A stretch of DNA of 64,000 bases, taken from Plectrocnemia conspersa (taxonomy: Eukaryota; Arthropoda; Insecta; Trichoptera; Polycentropodidae). This document shows, piece by piece, positions 63,101 through 64,000 of this stretch (positions are counted from its first letter, which is position 1; every line of letters starts with the position of its first letter). The stretch covers positions 124,001 through 188,000 of the forward strand of contig VTFK01000288.1 of the NCBI GenBank assembly GCA_009617715.1, read 5' to 3'. The notes under the pieces are model-generated. The model made no database searches and was not told the origin of the DNA. It saw only the letters and a program-made list of their open reading frames with translations. The translations under genes and the position numbers were made by a program.

Positions 63101-64000
63101 CGCCGCGATGTGTGTTCTATATATTTTTTGCGGTACTTAACGGGACCCATTCTCGGACTATGCCGGTCGTTGCGTTTTGACATGGAGCCAATCGGAGTAA
63201 ATAAGATTTTTTTTATCCTTGGACGTGTACGCACGCCAAAATTGTAATTATTTGTTCCGTACGGTGTGCCAGTTGCGGGTCTTTACTGGACAAGGTGTAA
63301 TCTAAGGTACAAAAAAAGTACATAGGTATCTCACTAAGCATTCCGACGTAGAAAATGAATACGGTAAACCTAATTTGAGACATACGAATGTAATTATCAT
63401 ACAGTATAAACAATATTTAATAAATTTTAAGAGCATTGTAAAACATGCAGAAAATGAATCATGTATATATTACCTTAATCCCTATATATATTTTTTTAAA
63501 TGATTAGCTACAAATAAGTTGTGTTATTGTTGTTGTGAAGGCTGCAAGGAATATCTAGAAAATTTTGTGACACTCAACTCACGGTTTTTTTTAATTTCAA
63601 ATTAAACTTTCGGTAGCTCCAGCTTGTAGGTTTATGTGGAATGACATAAAATAATATTATATTATCAATGTCTTGATGGACCGTATGATACGAAGGTTTC
63701 AAAAAGGGCTTGTGATATTTTAAATAATATTTATATAGCTCCAGTTTTTTTTTAATTTATTGCTGATTATTTGACAAGATTTTTTTATTTAAAAACTGAC
63801 CATTATCACTTGACAGACTTCCATATCACATCCACATATTTATTTTCCGCTTCTTATACATAGCTACAACCAAAATTATTCTTGTGTTTAGCATAAGCAC
63901 TGACAGTGATTATGCTAATATTTTTTAAAGAATAAATGTTTTTATTTTTATATTTTACTTCCGATTTATTGTTGTTAGTAAAAATATATTTTTTATAGGC
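63101..64000. other. Right-edge intronic sequence
   Basis: A moderately complex stretch to about 63400 is followed by AT-rich DNA. The third copy of the dispersed motif, GACCGTATGATACGAA, is at 63679-63694. No gene is visible, and the region continues beyond the window. Confidence 0.35.

Larger units (their letters stand above)
29008..64000 (+). other. Inferred single long first intron
   Basis: From the donor at 29008 to the window edge I find no host coding exon on the plus strand. The only protein remnants are LINE and hAT transposons. Two same-strand zero-length-exon splice sites (40748|40749 and 54418|54419) sit inside the interval, which is how insects remove very long introns stepwise. 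The 3' end of the intron lies outside the window. The chief uncertainty is whether all three splice signals belong to one transcript. Confidence 0.42.

Overview
This window is about 70% A+T and looks like non-coding DNA from an insect genome. Its protein-coding signal is confined to decayed transposons: hAT superfamily DNA elements and Jockey-superfamily LINEs. The C-terminal part of the LINE protein resembles Jockey-like proteins common in Lepidoptera, so a moth or butterfly is a reasonable but unproven guess. I saw no host protein domain, tRNA, rRNA, CRISPR array or prokaryotic operon structure.

Layout. Positions 1-28.4 kb look like an upstream, mostly intergenic region. A complete but dead hAT element lies at 1254-3442 with a perfect 8-bp target duplication. 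A possible untranslated or short-coding first exon lies at about 4528-4781. Several GC-richer blocks (10.6-11.2, 13.6-14.2, 19.1-20.1, 20.6-20.8 and 26.15-26.86 kb) are possible regulatory modules. At 28.44-29.01 kb there is a CCAAT box, a TATA-like box, an initiator and a GC-rich leader ending in a good 5' splice site (29007|29008). This is the best candidate for the start of a plus-strand gene with a non-coding first exon.

From 29,008 to the right edge (about 35 kb) the sequence reads as one very long intron. The main support is a pair of juxtaposed splice sites on the same strand, at 40748|40749 and 54418|54419. In each a branch-point-like motif and pyrimidine tract lead into an AG followed at once by a consensus GT donor. 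This is the structure of recursive-splicing (ratchet, zero-length exon) sites known from long introns of Drosophila developmental genes such as Ubx. They would divide the intron into steps of 11.7 kb, 13.7 kb and a remainder beyond the window. Within the intron, GC-richer blocks recur every 2-4 kb between AT-rich spacers, as expected for a developmental locus with many enhancers. The gene cannot be named because no coding exon is in the window.

Repeats. The intron opens with a decayed tandem array (about 29.52-30.91 kb) whose units carry a GGGCTACTTTTAAGTGCGC-like motif, with a 256-bp higher-order period in part, and single relatives at 36.5, 48.2 and 60.8 kb. At least four copies of an interspersed repeat lie at about 33.3, 35.1, 39.7 and 50.7 kb. 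The last is split by a 664-bp hAT element (50958-51621) with perfect 19-bp terminal repeats and a perfect 8-bp target duplication. A 5'-truncated LINE (44.08-45.33 kb) is flanked by 82-bp direct repeats, and a more decayed relative lies at 54.64-55.62 kb. Smaller direct and inverted repeats are listed individually.
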